DNA of 64,000 bases, from the NCBI GenBank assembly GCA_002897115.2, contig BCIH01000008.1, forward strand, positions 83,971 through 147,970, written 5' to 3'. The notes beneath the pieces are model-generated. The model was not told where the DNA came from and ran no database searches. It was given only the letters and a program-made list of their open reading frames with translations. Below are positions 60,631 through 64,000 of the stretch, in pieces. Position 1 is the stretch's first letter. Every line of letters starts with the position of its first letter. The position numbers and the translations under genes were made by a program. This DNA comes from Prototheca cutis (lineage: Eukaryota; Chlorophyta; Trebouxiophyceae; Chlorellales; Chlorellaceae).

Positions 60631-61512
60631 TTATATCCGGAAGCAGCGCTCTTCGGGCTTTTCCGGCTCAGTCTCCTCCTCCTCCTCGTCCGATCCCTCT
60701 TCATCCGGGTCTGTCTTGGGATTCTTCTTCTTCTGCATGGCGAGGGGGGTGCATGTGGTTCGATGTTTGTCGTAGAACGCCGGCACCGGACGATTGGCTG
60801 CCTAGAGACTGACTGGCACGACTTCTGCACAGCCACAGGCACCTCCATGTGTACCTCCTCTTCCTCCTCCTCATCTGGAATCTCCGGGTCACCCGGAAGC
60901 GGCTTGGGCAGCGGCGTTTCCAACTGGAGCGGTGGGCAGCGGTGTGGGTGAACGGCAAGCCATCGAGTATTGTTCCCCCACAGTCCATGTCACTTGCGGG
61001 CATGGGGATGCAAGGCATCAGAGCGTCCAAGCTATCGCGCACCCAACACATGAACCATACCCGGCATGCCGCCCACACCTTTTCAAACTCCGGGAAGATG
61101 TCAGGGCGCCGGCTGGGCTGAGGTGTAATCCATTCCTGTGCAGGCCAAGCACGCGGCACTCAACATGGTCGACGAGTCCATCTGGCATTCATGCATCGTG
61201 GTCTTTGCTTCAGAATACCCGATCCATGTGTGCACGGCATCCCAGCACATTCCAGGGCAGGACGGACAGAAAGCAGACTCCCTTCACCTGAGGGTAGTCT
61301 AGTGGCGACGGCTCCTTTTCAGTCTCAGGAATGGGATATATGGCTTTGGTCACAAGTGTTCTTGGTGCTGCTTGGCATGTTGCGCTTCGCTGATGCTCGG
61401 CAGGGCGTCTGTTCAAGGCCCTGAATGAGGGTCTCTCGGTGGTGAAGGGCCGGAAGACCTGCGGCGCATCAAATGTCACCGGGCGGTTGACGCACATTCC
61501 TCTGAGTTCCAT
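60631..61512 (-). CDS. Small acidic protein with plastid-like leader, function unknown (150 aa)
   Basis: Four minus-strand exons: 61288-61512, 61079-61135, 60855-60923 and 60631-60732, all phase 0. The leader (MCVNRPVTFDAPQVFRPFTT, then ERPSFRALNRRPAEHQRSAT) is rich in Arg, Ser and Pro, like a transit peptide. The mature part is short and Pro-rich: VTKAIYPIPETEKEPSPLDY, EWITPQPSRRPDIFPEFEK, LETPLPKPLPGDPEIPDEEE. It ends with a Lys patch and the acidic run TDPDEEGSDEEEEETEPEKP. The RRPDIFPEFEK-PLPKPLPGDPE block has the look of a conserved plant/algal motif, but I cannot name the family. Every junction keeps the frame, which supports a real gene. It is divergent from PCNA. Confidence 0.65.
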
Positions 61513-61802
61513 TTTATATGCGGTTTGAAAAAGCAATTAAAAATTTCGATTGGCCAAGGCGCACGGTGCTTCATGAGCTCTGTGCTCGGCATTTTGTTTC
61601 GACCCACCTAACCCCCGGCGGACTCCGAATCCCCTGCGGCCCACAGCAGGCGAAGCACTCGACGAGGATCTTCTGAAGATCAGTTTTTTTCCTTTTCACG
61701 ACATCGTTGGCCAGCCGTGACAACACTGTTCGGCATGATACTCTGAGATCATAGGGTGAAAATATTGTCGTCATAGAGTGGTTGGCCTGAAAAAGAGACG
61801 CC
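61513..61802. promoter_or_regulatory. Divergent promoter region, small acidic protein / PCNA
   Basis: These 290 bp separate two start codons on opposite strands. No exact E2F consensus was found, although PCNA promoters commonly carry one. Confidence 0.5.
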
Positions 61803-63515
<1,713 letters not shown>

Positions 63516-63920
63516 CGAGTTTGAGTCCGGACTGCACTGAGATGTTTGTTAACAACCACTGCGTTTGGTGCTGTAGCGGGCGGTGGAGTCTTGGTCCTGC
63601 AGGCAGCCGGGGAGGGGGAAGGCTGCGCTGCTTTCATGTGGAATGTACCAGCTTTCGTGGGCTTCATGTCAGATTCCAGCGGGTGACGAGATTCCAGCGG
63701 GTGAGGAGTCGAGGAAGGAGTTGCTTGGCCACCAGTTGGTGGGCTTCAACCCCCCTCCAAGCAGTCTGCCTCCACGGCACAGCGTTTGTAAAAGAATGTC
63801 ATTCGGCAAATTCGCGCAGAATAGGGCTTCGCAGACGCAAAACGACCAGGGCGGTGATCCACGGGAGTGCGACTCCAAATTAAACATGAGATATATCGCG
63901 CTGAAACACAAGAACAAGTC
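63516..63920. other. Intergenic stretch, PCNA 3' end to tRNA elements
   Basis: No gene is seen. No tRNA 5' half (GGCCCCATAGCTCAG or a close variant) occurs in this stretch, which matters for reading the tRNA pieces at the right edge. An AT-rich patch with GAGATATATCG lies just beyond it at 63888-63898. Confidence 0.5.
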
Positions 63921-63925
63921 TGATA

Positions 63926-64000
63926 GCTGCAGGTCAACGGTTCGAGCCCGTTTGGGGCCACTTAGCGTCTGGCCCCATAGCTCAGTTGGTTAGAGCGGCA
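63926..64000 (+). tRNA. Probable circularly permuted tRNA gene (3' half, 10-nt spacer, 5' half; truncated by window edge)
   Basis: The 3' half is 63926-63960: anticodon-stem 3' strand GCTGC (63926-63930), variable loop AGGTC, T stem AACGG / T loop TTCGAGC / CCGTT, acceptor strand TGGGGCC (63953-63959) and discriminator A. After a 10-nt spacer (63961-63970) the 5' half begins at 63971: acceptor GGCCCCA, TA, D stem GCTC, loop AGTTGGTTA, GAGC, then G and GCA, the start of the anticodon stem. The acceptor strands pair over all 7 bp, the D stem over 4, the T stem over 5, and GCA pairs with TGC of the upstream half. The B box lies upstream of the A box. The anticodon is not determined, because the 5' half runs off the window. 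Confidence 0.7.

Noticed and set aside
63901..64000. Two ordinary tandem tRNA genes
   Set aside because: The upstream piece lacks any acceptor or D arm 5' strand for at least 400 bp. Bases before the 3' half do not complete a proper anticodon stem. It remains a rival until the sequence past the edge is read.

Overview
This is nuclear DNA of a green alga, most likely a core chlorophyte of the Trebouxiophyceae type. The case rests on several observations: about 22 recognisable eukaryotic genes split by GT-AG (and some GC-AG) introns, with exon junctions whose phases agree throughout; nuclear genes for plastid proteins (a CysW/SULP2-type chloroplast sulfate permease, a phosphoserine phosphatase with a transit-like leader); a CBM20 starch-binding protein; and plant-type versions of AP-4 beta, the RRG/DUF155 protein and GPHR/GTG. 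The DNA is GC-rich with many CA/TG microsatellites and very long intronic G or C runs. There are three short N stretches (10534, 12223-12234, 25392). No prokaryotic operon, CRISPR array or transposon was seen.

Layout, left to right. 1-2.05 kb (+): end of a flavin monooxygenase-like gene, then a two-exon 98-aa gene. 2.8-4.6 kb (-): DPH1, divergent from 5.1-6.9 kb (+) SULP2. 7.4-9.5 kb (+): CBM20 plus coiled-coil protein. 9.8-14.3 kb (-): SLC37-type sugar-phosphate/glycerol-3-phosphate transporter in 14 exons. 15.1-17.6 kb (+): sarcosine/pipecolate oxidase. 17.9-20.0 kb (-) NSA1/WDR74 and 20.2-22.6 kb (+) NOP53, a head-to-head pair of 60S assembly factors. 22.7-24.1+ kb (-): coiled-coil protein. 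24.7-28.4 kb (+): AP-4 beta. 28.6-30.4 kb (-): phosphoserine phosphatase. 30.6-36.2 kb (+): DDX42/RH24-type DEAD-box helicase. 36.4-38.1 kb (-): 2-hydroxyacid dehydrogenase. 38.4-39.45 kb (-): CDIN1-type nuclease, intronless. 40.7-44.3 kb: gene-poor stretch with hypothetical genes. 44.4-46.4 kb (+): PRMT4/CARM1. 46.8-48.4 kb (+): palmitoyl-protein thioesterase. 49.0-50.8 kb (-): GPHR/GTG. 51.4-53.4 kb (-): RRG/RMND1-like DUF155 protein. 53.7-56.1 kb (+): P/Q/M-rich protein. 56.8-60.1 kb (-): COG3. 60.6-61.5 kb (-): small acidic protein with a plastid-like leader, divergent from 61.8-63.5 kb (+) PCNA. At the right edge, a tRNA 3' half lies 10 nt upstream of a matching tRNA 5' half, the arrangement of a circularly permuted tRNA gene.

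The genes are housekeeping functions rather than a single pathway: ribosome assembly and translation (NSA1, NOP53, DPH1), vesicle traffic (AP-4, COG3, GPHR), RNA processing (DDX42), replication (PCNA) and plastid metabolism (sulfate import, serine synthesis, starch). Exon boundaries were built by hand from splice signals and reading-frame continuity. Family names rest on remembered motifs, not on a search.
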